Position numbers and translations under genes: made by a program
Shown: piece after piece, positions 21,401 to 30,313 of the stretch
Layout: the number at the start of each line of letters is the position of its first letter
Position numbering within the stretch: the stretch's first letter is position 1
Assembly: GCF_005871085.1 (NCBI RefSeq)
Contig: NZ_VAUP01000015.1
Location: 434,001 to 498,000, forward strand
Direction: 5' to 3'
Origin: Xanthobacter autotrophicus
GTDB lineage: Bacteria; Pseudomonadota; Alphaproteobacteria; Rhizobiales; Xanthobacteraceae
Length of the DNA stretch: 64,000 nucleotides
Notes under the pieces: generated by a model
Told to the model about the DNA's origin: nothing
Databases searched by the model: none
Seen by the model: only the letters and a program-made list of their open reading frames with translations

Positions 21401-22001
21401 CAGGCGCGCCACCGGTCGCTGGCGCGGGGGAAACGGCGATCGGGGCAGACGGCGATGGGGCACGGCCAGACGCTGAAATCGGTGCTGTGATCGCTTTGGC
21501 CCCCTTGCCGGTGGCGACCGCCAGATGGCCAGAAGCGGCGATGCGCACCGTCATTTCCGCGCCGACAAGGTCGATCCGCCGCGCCTTGGGCATCAGGGAG
21601 AGCAGAGAGCCTTCCAGTTCCACCTCGGCGCTGGGGGCGCTGGCCACCAGCTGGCCGTCAGGTCCGGTGACGCGAATGTCGTGGACCACCACGACGGTGG
21701 CGCCGCCGTTCATGGTCTCCATTGTGGTCGACCCGATGGCCACCTTGTGCCCGCCGCCGATGCGCTCCTCCAGCGCCCGCTCGATATAGGGGGTCGCGAG
21801 ATTGGCGGTGACAATGCCATTGGCGATGAGCACGTAGAGGGTGACCGCGGCAAGGCCACCAAGGGCGATGAGCAGCAGGCACACCATGGTGAACACACGC
21901 GCCACGCGGCTGCGCGGCGTCAGCGCCCCCATGATGCCCCGGAAGCGGGAGCGCCGCGGCTGACGCCGCACCGGCTCCGGCTTGCGCACCCTATCCTCCA
22001 T
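18465..22001 (-). CDS. Large AsmA-like / DUF3971 membrane-anchored protein
   Basis: 1178 residues. One N-terminal membrane helix ([20 protein letters not shown]) follows a basic cytoplasmic stretch; the rest is a long beta-strand-rich periplasmic body of the AsmA/YhdP/TamB-like kind. This superfamily is now linked to phospholipid transport between the membranes. An alanine/proline-rich insert lies at about residues 180-225. The C terminus has the conserved [21 protein letters not shown] block of this group. The start at 22001 has a GGAAGGG element upstream. Monocistronic as far as visible, divergent from bcp. Specific role is inferred from the superfamily only. Confidence 0.8.
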   Translation of the reverse strand: MEDRVRKPEPVRRQPRRSRFRGIMGALTPRSRVARVFTMVCLLLIALGGLAAVTLYVLIANGIVTANLATPYIERALEERIGGGHKVAIGSTTMETMNGGATVVVVHDIRVTGPDGQLVASAPSAEVELEGSLLSLMPKARRIDLVGAEMTVRIAASGHLAVATGKGAKAITAPISASGRAPSPSAPIAVSPAPATGGAPVAGPQPAVSDPAAAATVSALDTDPLKPVALARWINELESAGFDGGALADVGLKDGTLIVENESAGRRIVFQHISVRLARPVAGGAQLTFTIQSPQGVATATARIGPAQDGERTIELVIRNLSTRDLVQAFIQDQRRFYMDTPLNASVTARLSVDGEVKAGDANVDFGAGALGSGEDPEERFVIDRARIGATLDVARRVIVVAPIEAVKTENIISLTGEIKVPATLGASWPFQMVRKQVVLAGKEMPEPALVVDKVDVVGRFDPPTRQIIVETGFLGSAAGSFAFTALFDFGVDVPYVKFDGTASPMPVATIKRFWPVNIAPPARQFAIDNVSGGTADGITVAVKLALDLIGQKQVPLPDDAVRFTISGKGVTLRPVKGLPPIINASLAILVTGRSVRITLPDGTAVTPQNRKIAVSDGVMLMPDYFPREPSSQIKVKFDGPADGAIEVLGMEPLKGPTGTAFDPSTTRGKFSALLQVNITFRKVPLPEDFDYSLEATLTDFGVDKVFRGLRLEGATVKAFASPAGVVLRGDGKIAGAPMAFEYEKRKDVADSDIRVSATLDDAARGKLGVDLPGVSGPVGVRLVGTTNNKDTRATIEADLVNARIADLIPGLSKPAGKPLKAKFALNDKGNSVRLDDMVIEGSGTLLKGSMELSDGGDLVGASFPTFQLSDGDKASARAEKVGDVLKVRITGDVMDARGIMKSLVSAPAGQRRSQKMPDVDVEARIGALTGNNGEVLRQFDLSVARRGVETRDFTLTAKAGRDGTVAGEMRNWQGRQKALLVTTSDAGAMLRFLDIYPKVQGGEAWLVVDPPRSDSTPQDGVIHVRDFAIKGEPGLERLSSAARDSSGKIEDGTAAFQKAQAQFSRTTGKIVFKEGAIWGSSVGATFDGTLDFAADRISVRGTFVPAYALNNIFSKLPVIGLLLGGGPNEGLVGVTFEIVGPLSGGPTLRINPISAVAPGFLRKIFEFRDSSDAPPTR

Positions 22002-22264
22002 GCCGCTGCAACCCTTCCACGCTTCTTTCGGCTTCCGACACACCCGCCATTACACCTGCTGCACAGGCTCTTCCCCCGCGCGCGGCGATTCGTCCATGAC
22101 GGGCCGATTGACCCTAACCTGCCCATGCCTCGTAAAGATGAGGTGGATCAATCCTTGCAAGTTACCATGTGCGCCGGGAAGGCGGCGATGTTGTGGGTCG
22201 CCAGAGCCACGAGAACGCGCCGCTCACCCCCGTAATGGCGCCGAACACGTCGAAAGGAAGGCGG

Positions 22265-22738
22265 ATGTCGCAGTTTCCCGAAGCCGGCGCGAAGGCGCCC
22301 CCGTTCTCGCTTGCCCGCGATGGGGGTGGCACGGTGGCGCTCAAGGACTTCCAGGGCCGTAAGCTGGTGCTCTATTTCTACCCCAAGGCCAACACCACCG
22401 GCTGCACCAAGGAAGCCATCGCCTTCAACGGCCTGAAAGCCGCCTTCGCCGCTGCCGACACCGACATTCTCGGCGTCTCGGCCGATGCAGTGAGCGCGCA
22501 GGACAAGTTCAAGGCCAAGTACGACCTCGCCTTTCCGCTGGGCTCCGACCCGGACAAGGCGATGCTGGAAGCCTATGGCGTCTGGGTGGAAAAGAGCATG
22601 TACGGCCGCAAGTACATGGGCATCGAGCGCGCGACCCTGCTCATCGGCCGCGACGGCAAGGTGGCCCGCACCTGGCCCAAGGTGAAAGTGGCCGGCCACG
22701 CCGAAGAGGTACTCAAGGCGGCGCAGGAGCTGGGCTGA
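22265..22738 (+). CDS. bcp: Peroxiredoxin, BCP/PrxQ type, single cysteine
   Basis: 157 residues, thioredoxin fold. The peroxidatic site is PKANTTGCTKE with C47. It reduces peroxides in the cytoplasm. Most BCPs have a resolving Cys five residues later (C-x4-C); here that place is Ile (CTKEAI) and C47 is the only cysteine in the protein, so it must work as a 1-Cys enzyme with an external thiol. The ATG at 22265 has a clear GGAAGG ribosome site; longer upstream starts are not family-like. Convergent with hmuV. Confidence 0.9.
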   Translation: MSQFPEAGAKAPPFSLARDGGGTVALKDFQGRKLVLYFYPKANTTGCTKEAIAFNGLKAAFAAADTDILGVSADAVSAQDKFKAKYDLAFPLGSDPDKAMLEAYGVWVEKSMYGRKYMGIERATLLIGRDGKVARTWPKVKVAGHAEEVLKAAQELG

Positions 22739-22791
22739 GGGCACTCTGCGATGGGGACCGAGGCCTGAACGGCCGCCATCGCCCCGTACCA

Positions 22792-22811
22792 TCCCCCGGC
22801 GCGCCGGGGGA
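22792..22811. terminator. Perfect GC palindrome between convergent bcp and hmuV
   Basis: TCCCCCGGCGCGCCGGGGGA, a 20-base perfect palindrome 54 bases after the bcp stop and 11 bases beyond the hmuV stop. Position between convergent genes suggests a bidirectional transcription end; no T-run is present. Confidence 0.45.
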
Positions 22812-22821
22812 GCCTCCTTGC

Positions 22822-23613
22822 CTACCCGGCCCAGTGCACGTTCTGCGGCAGCACGAACGGCCCCGGCGGCATGATGCCGACGCGCACGCGCACCCCGAAC
22901 GCCGCCTCCAGGACCTCCTCGCGTATCACCTCGCCTGCCGGTCCGGCCGCCCGGATGCGGCCCTGCGCCAGCACTACGATCTCGTCCGCCACCATGGCCG
23001 CGAGGTTGAGGTCGTGCAGCACCGCGAGCACGCCGCCACCCTTGTCGGCATGAGCCCGCGCCAGCCGCAGCACGGTGAGCTGGTGGGCAAGGTCGAGGCT
23101 CGCCGTGGGCTCGTCGAGGAAGAGATAGGAGGGCGCATCGGCCCGCGTCAGCTCCAGCTGGGCGAGAATGCGCGCCAACTGCACCCGCTGCCGCTCGCCG
23201 CCCGACAGGCTGTCGTAGCGCCGCTGGGCAAAGCCCGACAGGTCCACCTCACCGAGGAGGCGGGCGATGCGCGCGCCGTCGCGCCCATCCGGCGCCATGA
23301 GGCCGGCGGCGATGACCTCTCCCGCCGTGAAGGGGAAGGCCACCTCCGCCGCCTGCGGCAGCACCGCCCGGCGCCGGGCAAGTGCCAACGGCGACAGGTG
23401 CGTGATGACTACGCCATCCAGCGTCACGCGGCCGCTTGAGAGTCGATGCTCGCCGGACATGGCCTTCAGCAGGGTGGATTTGCCCGCCCCGTTCGGCCCC
23501 ACCAGCACGGTCACCCGCCCCGGCTGAACGGCAAGGCTCGCACCCTCCACCAGCAGGCGGCCGCCGGCCGCAACGCTCACGTTGTCGGCCCGATACATGT
23601 TCATCCCCATCAT
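22822..23613 (-). CDS. hmuV: Haem ABC transporter ATP-binding protein
   Basis: About 263 residues. Walker A GPNGAGKST at 39-47, signature LSGGERQR, Walker B YLFLDEP and the switch His in VLHDLN. It powers haem import through HmuU. The start overlaps the hmuU stop (ATGA at 23613); further ATGs at 23610, 23604 and 23598 are possible, and the fold begins around MYRADNVSV. Third gene of hmuTUV, with overlapping ends indicating one transcript. Confidence 0.93.
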   Translation of the reverse strand: MMGMNMYRADNVSVAAGGRLLVEGASLAVQPGRVTVLVGPNGAGKSTLLKAMSGEHRLSSGRVTLDGVVITHLSPLALARRRAVLPQAAEVAFPFTAGEVIAAGLMAPDGRDGARIARLLGEVDLSGFAQRRYDSLSGGERQRVQLARILAQLELTRADAPSYLFLDEPTASLDLAHQLTVLRLARAHADKGGGVLAVLHDLNLAAMVADEIVVLAQGRIRAAGPAGEVIREEVLEAAFGVRVRVGIMPPGPFVLPQNVHWAG

Positions 23614-24698
23614 CCGACGAAGGCGCGCCGGCGCAGCAGCAGCCACAGGAAGAAGGGCGCGCCCACCAGAGCGGTAACGACGCCCAGCGGCAGTTCGGCC
23701 GGCGCGGCGATCATCCGCGCCAGAATGTCGGCGCCGAGCAGCACCGCAACGCCCAGCAACGCGGAGGCCGGCAGCAGCACCCGGTGGGATGGTCCCACCA
23801 CGAGCCGCGCCAGATGCGGCACCACCAGCCCGATGAAGCCGACTACCCCCGTCGCCGCCACCGATGCCCCCACCCCTGCCGCCACGGCAATGACCGCGCC
23901 CCGCTTCAGCCGCTCCACTGAAACGCCGGCGTGGAACGCCTCCGCCTCGCCGAGCGCCAGCGCATCGAGGCCGCGGGCGAGGAAGACCGACGCCACCAGC
24001 AGGCCCAGCACGAAGGGCGCGGCCAGTGCCGCCTTCAGCCAGGTGGCGCCGCCGAGGCTGCCCAAGGTCCAGAACAGGAATTCACGGGTCTGCTGCTCGG
24101 AGGCGAGGAACACCATCACTCCTGTCCCCGCGCTTGCGAGCGCCCCCAGCGCGAGGCCGGCGAAGAGCAGGGTCGCCACCTGCGTGCGCCCGTCCCGCGC
24201 CGCGAGGCGGGCAATGACGAGCGTGGTGCCGAGGCCGCCGGCGAACGCCGCCAGCGGCAGGCCCAGCGCCTGAAGCGGCGCGGGCAGCAGCATCGCCAGT
24301 GGCGCGCCGAACACCACGAAGGCCACCGCTGCCAGCGCCGCGCCGGGGGCAACGCCCACGAGGCCCGGATCGGCCAGCGGATTGCGGAACACCCCCTGCA
24401 TCACCGCCCCGGCCACCGCCGTGCCCGCCCCCGTGAGCGCGCCCACCACGGCGCGGGGAAGACGCACGTCGAGCACCACGATGCGCTCGCGCAGGGCGAC
24501 TCCGGGGGCGGCATCGCCGGTCAGCGCCGCCCACAGAATGGTCAGCACCCGCCCCGGAGCGATGGTGAAGGGGCCGATGGCCAGCGCCCCGATCACGGCC
24601 GCGCCGGCGAGCAGCGCGAACAGGATCAGCCCCGCCCTCACCGGACGGCCGGATGCGATTTCCGCCGGAGCGGCCATGGTGACATGCTCCACGGTCAT
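23610..24698 (-). CDS. hmuU: Haem ABC transporter permease
   Basis: 362 residues, about nine or ten membrane helices, FecCD family. Family stretches include GAVMQGVFRNPLADPGLVGVAPG and VGFIGLVVPHLARL. It forms the inner-membrane channel for haem received from HmuT. The start at 24698 overlaps the hmuT stop as ATGA and its own stop overlaps hmuV, so translation of all three is coupled. An earlier in-frame ATG at 24719 would lie inside hmuT and is less likely. Confidence 0.93.
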   Translation of the reverse strand: MTVEHVTMAAPAEIASGRPVRAGLILFALLAGAAVIGALAIGPFTIAPGRVLTILWAALTGDAAPGVALRERIVVLDVRLPRAVVGALTGAGTAVAGAVMQGVFRNPLADPGLVGVAPGAALAAVAFVVFGAPLAMLLPAPLQALGLPLAAFAGGLGTTLVIARLAARDGRTQVATLLFAGLALGALASAGTGVMVFLASEQQTREFLFWTLGSLGGATWLKAALAAPFVLGLLVASVFLARGLDALALGEAEAFHAGVSVERLKRGAVIAVAAGVGASVAATGVVGFIGLVVPHLARLVVGPSHRVLLPASALLGVAVLLGADILARMIAAPAELPLGVVTALVGAPFFLWLLLRRRAFVG

Positions 24699-25648
24699 TG
24701 GTCCTTCTCCGCAGCCCATTGGCGGGGTGGCAACTCCGGAAGACGCGCACCCGGATGGAGCGCTGCTGCAAGATCCCGCGCCGCCCGCGGCGTACGCGGA
24801 CCAAATCCCAGCAGGAAGGAGCCCGGCATGGTCACCAGCCGCCGCTCACGCGCGGCCGGCGTGCCGGCGAAGGCCGGCAGGGAGAACACAGTGTCGGCGT
24901 CGAGGACCTGTCCGCCGCCCTTCATCACCACCACGGCATCGGGCTCGGCTGACATGGCCGCCTCGTCAAGCGCCGGCTTGAAGCCCTTGATGGCGGCCAT
25001 GGCATTGGTGACGCAGGCAAGGCGGAAGATGGCATCCGCGCTGGTGTCCGAGCCGCCCACCACCGCCGCCCCGCCGGACGCCGAGAGCACAAACACCGCG
25101 CGGGGCCGGCTCGGCAGGGCCTTCACCATGTCCTCCAGCGCCGCGAAATCCGCCGCCACCTCGGCGGCGAGCACCCGGCCCTTTTCCTGCTCGCCCACCG
25201 CCTGCGCCACGGCGGCAATCTTGGCGAGCACGCCGGCCTTGTCGTGGGCCTCGGGAATGAGCACCACCGGCACCGAGGCCTGCTCCAGCACATCGAGGGT
25301 GGAGCGCGGCCCGGCCCCTTCAGCCGCGAGAATGAGGCTCGGTCCGATGGAAAGGACCCCCTCCGGCGACAGAGCGCGGGAATAACCCACATCGGGCTTG
25401 CGGCTTGCTGCAGCGGGATAGCGGCTGGTCTGGTCCACCGCGACGACGCGGTCGCCGAGACCGAGTGCGAACAAGATCTCCGTCACCGCCCCGCCGATGG
25501 CGACGATGCGGGATGTATCCCCCTTCTGGACCTCGGCGGCACAAAATTCGGACATGCCACACAGGAACGCAACCGCCGCACCAAGAAGTGTCCCGAGACT
25601 GCGGCGCCGAACGGGCCGGCTCATTGAATTAGAAAATTTCCATTTCAT
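24695..25648 (-). CDS. hmuT: Haem-binding periplasmic protein
   Basis: About 317 residues, class III solute-binding protein. The stretch RIVAIGGAVTEILFALG, followed by the PDVGYSRALSPEGVLSIGP block, is characteristic of HmuT/PhuT haem-binding proteins. A signal peptide lies in RSLGTLLGAAVAFLCGM. It carries haem from the outer-membrane receptor to HmuUV. The start is uncertain: 25681, 25648 and 25624 are all in frame and none has a strong ribosome site; the last (MSRPVRRRSLGTLL) gives the most compact signal peptide. Divergent from the receptor gene. Confidence 0.9.
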   Translation of the reverse strand: MKWKFSNSMSRPVRRRSLGTLLGAAVAFLCGMSEFCAAEVQKGDTSRIVAIGGAVTEILFALGLGDRVVAVDQTSRYPAAASRKPDVGYSRALSPEGVLSIGPSLILAAEGAGPRSTLDVLEQASVPVVLIPEAHDKAGVLAKIAAVAQAVGEQEKGRVLAAEVAADFAALEDMVKALPSRPRAVFVLSASGGAAVVGGSDTSADAIFRLACVTNAMAAIKGFKPALDEAAMSAEPDAVVVMKGGGQVLDADTVFSLPAFAGTPAARERRLVTMPGSFLLGFGPRTPRAARDLAAALHPGARLPELPPRQWAAEKDQ

Positions 25649-25685
25649 GTCAGGCGCATTTATTCCGCGTAGGTAGATCATGCTT

Positions 25686-25709
25686 TTTTGAATTTATCGA
25701 AATTCAAAA
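25686..25709. promoter_or_regulatory. Perfect inverted repeat in the hmuT-haem receptor intergenic region
   Basis: TTTTGAATTT (25686-25695) and AAATTCAAAA (25700-25709) around ATCG. It lies directly upstream of hmuT in the divergent promoter region of an iron-acquisition locus. It does not match the RirA iron box (TGA-N9-TCA; here N12) or the Irr ICE spacing exactly. The spacer also has GACGT-N5-ACGTC at 25746-25760. A metal- or haem-responsive operator is inferred from place, not from a known motif. Confidence 0.5.
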
Positions 25710-25906
25710 CTGATCCGTCCGAGTTGTTTAGCTGCCACAATCAGTGACGTTATTTACGTCTTTTGGCAACAATCATGTAAAAATCTTGACTGTCCTGTGG
25801 CGGAACGGTAGCTCAGGAGGGACAGGCGGGGATGCCCGCAGCGCGCCACGTCCGAGGATTCGGACGGTAGCCAGCCCGATCACGAACCGATTCCGGAGAG
25901 ACGATC

Positions 25907-28111
25907 ATGGCGCTCAGGCCGCAGCGAGCGGGCGTTTGCATTTGGACCAGACGGATTCTTTGCTCCGGCGTCGCCGCCTGCGCGCTGCTCTCCGGCATGG
26001 CAGGCGTCGCACGGGCCCAGAGTGCGACGGCTGCGACGGCCCAGTCCGAGTCAGACGGCGAGATATCCCTCGACACCATCACGGTGGCCGCCAGCCTCAC
26101 GCCGGAACGCACCATCGATGCGCTCGCGGCCATCAGCGTGGTTCGCCCGGAAGACCTTGAGCAACTCATGCCAGCGCGTACGCAGGACGTGTTCTTAGGC
26201 ATGCCCGGCACCACGGTGATCCAGAACGGCAACTCGACCCAGGCCTCCATCAACATCCGTGGCATGCAGGATTTCGGACGCGTGGCGGTGTTCGTGGACG
26301 GGGCGCGACAGAACTTCACCCAGCTCGGCCACGGCACCGGCGCCGGCTCCTTCTTCCTGGAGCCGGGCCTTCTGGCGGACGTGGACGTGGTGCGTGGCCC
26401 GGTCTCCAACATCTACGGCTCGGGCGCCATCGGCGGTGTCGTCACCATGCGCACCAAGGATGCCGACGACATCATCAAGAAGGGCCAGACCTGGGGCGTG
26501 GAAGCCAGCAGCGACTTCGGCTCCAACGGTCCCATGGGCTTCGGCGCCCTGTTCGCCGCAGCGCGGGTGGGCCAGAACGTGGACCTGTTCCTCGGCGGCA
26601 CCTATCGTGCCCAGAACGACTACAAGGACGGCAACGGCGACGTGGTGCCCGGCACCGGCTACGACACCTGGACCGGCATCGCCAAGGCCACCTTCCGGCC
26701 TGCCGACTTCCACGAGGTGAAGTTCACCGGCCTCAACTACAATGCCGACTACACCACCTACAACACGGCGCTGGTGAACGGCGCCCTGCCTTCCACCGCC
26801 ACCCAGTACGGCTCCACCGTGCTCAACCAGACAGCCACCGCGAGCTGGAACTATACCAACCCCAACGACAATGTGTTCGACTGGCGCAGCACGCTCTACT
26901 GGAACAAGGTAAAGCAGGACCAGATCAAGGTGGCCGGAACGGCAAGCTCGATAACAGGCGCCATCGGCAATCCGCGCTACTTCACCATCAATACCGTGGG
27001 CTTCGACGCCAACAACACGTCTCGCTTTGTCTGGAACGACATCCGCAACGCGATCACCATCGGCGGCGACTACTTCCACGACGACGTGGACAATATCGAC
27101 GATTACGGCTTCGGCGAGGGTTACAATCCCTCCGGCGAGCGTGGGGTCGGCGGCGCCTTCGTGCAATGGAAGGCGAACTACTCCAGCTGGCTGGAAGCCC
27201 AGGGGGCGGTGCGCTACGACACCTACAGCCTCAATGGCGACGGCGTCTCCACCGACGGCCAGCGCTTCTCGCCCAAGTTCACCCTCGGCATCACGCCCTG
27301 GAACTGGCTGACCTTCTACGGCACCTATGCGGAAGGCTACCGCGCCCCTGCGGTGACCGAGACGCTGGTGAACGGCGCGCACCCGCCGAACATCCCCCTC
27401 GTCTTCTGCCCGGACGGCAGCTATGGCGTGTTCTGCTTCGTGCCCAACCCCTATCTCCAGCCGGAGGTGGGCAAGAACAAGGAACTCGGCCTCAACATCC
27501 GCTTCGACGACATCTTCGTGAAGGGCGACAAGTTCCGCGGCAAGGCCAACATCTACCGCAACGACGTGGACGATTACATCGAACTCGTCGGCTACCAGAT
27601 GACCCGCTACGGCACCTATGCCAACTACCAGTATCAGAACATCGCCCAGGCCCGCCTCCAGGGCTTCGAGCTGGAGAGCAATTACGACGCGGGGGCCTGG
27701 TTCGCGGGTTTCAACGTCACCGTGTCAGATGGCGAGAACACCGAAACCGGCGGGCCGCTCTCCAACACCATGCCCAACAACGTGGCGGGGACGCTCGGCG
27801 CCCGCTTCCTCGACCGAAAGCTCACCGTGTCCGTGCGCTGGCAGTGGGTGGCCGCCGTGACCGAGGCCGACATGCCGGCCGACGCCCCCTACGAGCCGAC
27901 GCCGAGCTTCAACCTCGTGAACGTCTATCTGGGCTACCAGCCCAGCGAAAACGTGCTGGCGTCCGTCTCCGTTGAGAACCTGCTCAACGAGCAGTACACT
28001 CAATACCAGCAGTTCCTGCCGAGCGCCGGCCTGACCGTAAGGGGCGGGCTCAAGATCAGGTTCGGAGCGGATACCATCGCCGCGGCGACCCCGTCTCCCG
28101 TTTTCAAGTAG
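25907..28111 (+). CDS. hmuR: TonB-dependent haem/haemoprotein receptor
   Basis: 734 residues. Signal peptide to about residue 37 (GVARAQS), plug domain with the MPGTTVIQ and INIRGMQDFGRVAVFVDG segments, then a 22-strand barrel. It shows the haem-receptor signature equivalents YRAPAVTETL (FRAP box) and VPNPYLQPE (NPNL box), and ends in a hydrophobic-aromatic style KIRFGAD strand followed by a short tail. It brings haem across the outer membrane to HmuT. Ribosome site GGAGAG precedes the ATG at 25907. Co-transcribed with the IsdG-like gene and closed by the terminator at 28536. Symbol given by analogy to rhizobial/Yersinia HmuR. Confidence 0.88.
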   Translation: MALRPQRAGVCIWTRRILCSGVAACALLSGMAGVARAQSATAATAQSESDGEISLDTITVAASLTPERTIDALAAISVVRPEDLEQLMPARTQDVFLGMPGTTVIQNGNSTQASINIRGMQDFGRVAVFVDGARQNFTQLGHGTGAGSFFLEPGLLADVDVVRGPVSNIYGSGAIGGVVTMRTKDADDIIKKGQTWGVEASSDFGSNGPMGFGALFAAARVGQNVDLFLGGTYRAQNDYKDGNGDVVPGTGYDTWTGIAKATFRPADFHEVKFTGLNYNADYTTYNTALVNGALPSTATQYGSTVLNQTATASWNYTNPNDNVFDWRSTLYWNKVKQDQIKVAGTASSITGAIGNPRYFTINTVGFDANNTSRFVWNDIRNAITIGGDYFHDDVDNIDDYGFGEGYNPSGERGVGGAFVQWKANYSSWLEAQGAVRYDTYSLNGDGVSTDGQRFSPKFTLGITPWNWLTFYGTYAEGYRAPAVTETLVNGAHPPNIPLVFCPDGSYGVFCFVPNPYLQPEVGKNKELGLNIRFDDIFVKGDKFRGKANIYRNDVDDYIELVGYQMTRYGTYANYQYQNIAQARLQGFELESNYDAGAWFAGFNVTVSDGENTETGGPLSNTMPNNVAGTLGARFLDRKLTVSVRWQWVAAVTEADMPADAPYEPTPSFNLVNVYLGYQPSENVLASVSVENLLNEQYTQYQQFLPSAGLTVRGGLKIRFGADTIAAATPSPVFK

Positions 28112-28169
28112 CCACGCCCGCCCGGCGCGACCCATTCACCCATGCCATTTGACACGTCGGAGTATGAAA

Positions 28170-28505
28170 ATGTTCATTGCTACCAACAGGTTCAAGGTGA
28201 AGCACGGATCCGAGACCGAATTCGAGCGGGTCTGGCGCGAGCGCGACACCTACATCGCCGCCGTCCCCGGCTTCGTCGCCTTCGACCTGTGCCGCGGCGC
28301 GGAGAAGGAGGAGTACACCCTCTACATTTCCCACACCGTGTGGGCGACCAAGGCCGATTTTGAGGCCTGGACCAAGTCAGAGGCTTTCCGCCTCGCCCAT
28401 CGCGATGCAGGATCTTCGTCCAATCGCGTGAACTATATCGGCGGTCCGGAGTTTGAAGGCTTTGAGTCCGTCCTTTCGCTGACCCCCGGCGAGAAGGCGG
28501 CCTGA
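28170..28505 (+). CDS. IsdG-like haem-degrading monooxygenase (ABM fold)
   Basis: 111 residues, antibiotic-biosynthesis-monooxygenase fold. With the start at 28170, the Asn-Trp-His set of IsdG enzymes falls at N6 (ATNRF), W67 (DFEAW) and H77 (RLAHR), almost exactly the IsdG numbering N7/W67/H77. This start is also the one correctly spaced (7 bases) from the GGAG at 28159. It would open imported haem to release iron in the cytoplasm, completing the haem uptake locus. Rhizobial HmuD/HmuQ proteins have the same context. Confidence 0.85.
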   Translation: MFIATNRFKVKHGSETEFERVWRERDTYIAAVPGFVAFDLCRGAEKEEYTLYISHTVWATKADFEAWTKSEAFRLAHRDAGSSSNRVNYIGGPEFEGFESVLSLTPGEKAA

Positions 28506-28535
28506 GTAGCGTTTCCTTCTACCTTGAGCACCTCC

Positions 28536-28570
28536 AACCCGGCCGGGTCCTCCCGCGCCGGGTTTTTTTT
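28536..28570 (+). terminator. Rho-independent terminator of the haem receptor operon
   Basis: AACCCGGC (28536-28543) pairs with GCCGGGTT (28557-28564), loop 13 bases, followed by T8 at 28563-28570. It lies 31 bases after the monooxygenase stop. A textbook intrinsic terminator. Confidence 0.9.
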
Positions 28571-28691
28571 GGGTCGATGGCAACGGCCATGCGGCGGCGC
28601 TGGGCCGGCCCTTTCCTTGAGCCGCGCTGTTCTCTACCGTCGCGCCATCGCTTTCGAACACGGCCGTCTGGCCTTCAGGACGTCGAGGACC

Positions 28692-30200
28692 ATGAGCGCA
28701 TATTCCGAGCTTTCCGCCCATTTCACCCGCGCCGCCGCACTCGGCAATGGCATCGGCATCCTGCAATGGGACAGCGACACCATGATGCCGAAGGGCGCCG
28801 CCGAAACCCGCGCGGAAAGCCTTGCACTGCTGCGGGTGCTCCATCACGGGATGGTGACCGACCCGCGCATCGGCGATTGGCTCGCCAGCGCTGCAGGGGA
28901 GGACCTCGGCCCCTGGGAACAGGCGAACGTGCGCGAGATCGAGCGGCAATATTCGGTCCAGACCGCCCTCCCCGCCGATCTCGTGGACGCCGCGAGCAGA
29001 GCCTCCTCCAAGTGCGAGATGGCGTGGCGCAAGGCCCGCGCCGAGGCGGATTTCCCTGCCCTCCTGCCCGATCTGGAAGAGGTGCTGCGCCTGCAACGCG
29101 AGATGGGCCAGGCCAAGGGCGAGAAGCTCGGCCTCTCCCCCTATGACGCGCTCTTGAACGATTATGAGCCGGGCGGCCGCTCGTCACGCATCGACGCCCT
29201 GTTCGACGATCTCGCCCAGTTCCTGCCCGCCTTTACCGAGCAGGTGCTGGAGGTGCAGGCCCGCCGCCCCGCGACGCCGCCACTGGTTGGCCCGTTCGCG
29301 GTGGAAGCCCAGCGCGCCCTCGGCGTCGAGATGATGAAGACCGTGGGCTTCGATTTCGACCGCGGCCGCCTGGATGTCTCCACCCATCCCTTCTGCGGCG
29401 GGGCCGACAACGACGTGCGCATCACCACGCGCTATGACGAGGCGAATTTCTCCAAGGCCCTCATGGGGGTGCTGCACGAGACCGGCCACGCCCTCTACGA
29501 GCAGGGCCGGCCGCGCGACTTTATCTTCCAGCCGGTGGGCCAGGCCCGCTCCATGAGCGTGCACGAGAGCCAGTCCCTGCTCATGGAGATGCAGGCCTGC
29601 CGCGGCCGCGAATTCCTCACTTTCGCCGCCCCGCGCATGCGCGCCGCCTTCAATGGCACCGGACCCGCCTGGGAGGCCGAGGCCCTGTGGCGCAGCTATA
29701 CGCGGGTGGAGCGCGGCTTCATCCGCGTGGATGCGGACGAGGTGACCTATCCCGCCCATGTCATCCTGCGCTATCGCCTGGAAAAGGCGCTGATCGGCGA
29801 CGAGATGAAGCTGTCCGACCTGCCCGGCGCCTGGGCCGACGGCATGAAAACGCTGCTCGGCGTGGTGCCGCCGGACGATCGCCTCGGCTGCCTGCAGGAC
29901 ATCCACTGGCCGAGCGGCGGCTGGGGCTATTTTCCCACCTACACCCTCGGCGCCATGACTGCGGCCCAGTTGTTCGACGCCGCCTGCAAGGCTGACCCGT
30001 CCATCCTGCCCGGCATCGCCCGCGGCGATTTCGCGCCACTGCTGGCCTGGCTGCGCACCAACGTCCACAGCCAGGGCTCGCTGCTGGAGACGGACGCGCT
30101 CCTCACCCGCGCCACCGGCCGGCCGCTCGACGCCTCGGTGTTCAAGGCCCACCTGGTGCGGCGCTATGGCGGTGAGATGGAGCAGGACCAGGCGGCGTGA
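28692..30200 (+). CDS. Carboxypeptidase, M32 (Taq) family
   Basis: 502 residues, the family's usual length. The zinc site is HETGH at 262-266, with downstream HPFCGG and HESQSLLMEMQ blocks typical of M32 enzymes. It removes C-terminal amino acids from peptides in the cytoplasm. The start at 28692 (MSAYSELSAHF) gives the normal N terminus; upstream open frame runs through the preceding terminator and is rejected. Followed by its own terminator at 30227. Confidence 0.93.
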   Translation: MSAYSELSAHFTRAAALGNGIGILQWDSDTMMPKGAAETRAESLALLRVLHHGMVTDPRIGDWLASAAGEDLGPWEQANVREIERQYSVQTALPADLVDAASRASSKCEMAWRKARAEADFPALLPDLEEVLRLQREMGQAKGEKLGLSPYDALLNDYEPGGRSSRIDALFDDLAQFLPAFTEQVLEVQARRPATPPLVGPFAVEAQRALGVEMMKTVGFDFDRGRLDVSTHPFCGGADNDVRITTRYDEANFSKALMGVLHETGHALYEQGRPRDFIFQPVGQARSMSVHESQSLLMEMQACRGREFLTFAAPRMRAAFNGTGPAWEAEALWRSYTRVERGFIRVDADEVTYPAHVILRYRLEKALIGDEMKLSDLPGAWADGMKTLLGVVPPDDRLGCLQDIHWPSGGWGYFPTYTLGAMTAAQLFDAACKADPSILPGIARGDFAPLLAWLRTNVHSQGSLLETDALLTRATGRPLDASVFKAHLVRRYGGEMEQDQAA

Positions 30201-30226
30201 TCGACGCTTGTCCGGATAGACGGAAG

Positions 30227-30249
30227 AATGCGGGTCCGCCCGCATTTTT
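30227..30249 (+). terminator. Rho-independent terminator after the M32 carboxypeptidase gene
   Basis: AATGCGGG (30227-30234), loop TCCG, CCCGCATT (30239-30246), with the T-run TTTTT at 30245-30249. Located 27 bases after the stop codon. Confidence 0.85.
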
Positions 30250-30261
30250 CCGGAGCAATAG

Positions 30262-30299
30262 TTGACTAGGAAATTTTATTGGGATAGTTTCCTAGTCAA
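30262..30299 (+). promoter_or_regulatory. Long split palindrome, probable MarR operator/promoter
   Basis: TTGACTAGGAAA (30262-30273) and TTTCCTAGTCAA (30288-30299) form perfect 12-base arms with a 14-base spacer, ending 14 bases before the MarR start. The left arm begins with a -35-like TTGACT, so binding would block transcription. Autoregulation of marR-DUF1398 is inferred. Confidence 0.65.
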
Positions 30300-30313
30300 T
30301 CAACGAGGTGCTT

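Noticed and set aside
18930-21476. Long plus-strand frame opposite the AsmA-like gene
   Set aside because: Shadow of the real minus-strand gene; no family resemblance.
25689-25706. RirA iron box (TGA-N9-TCA) in the hmu promoter
   Set aside because: TGA and TCA are present but separated by 12 bases, not 9.
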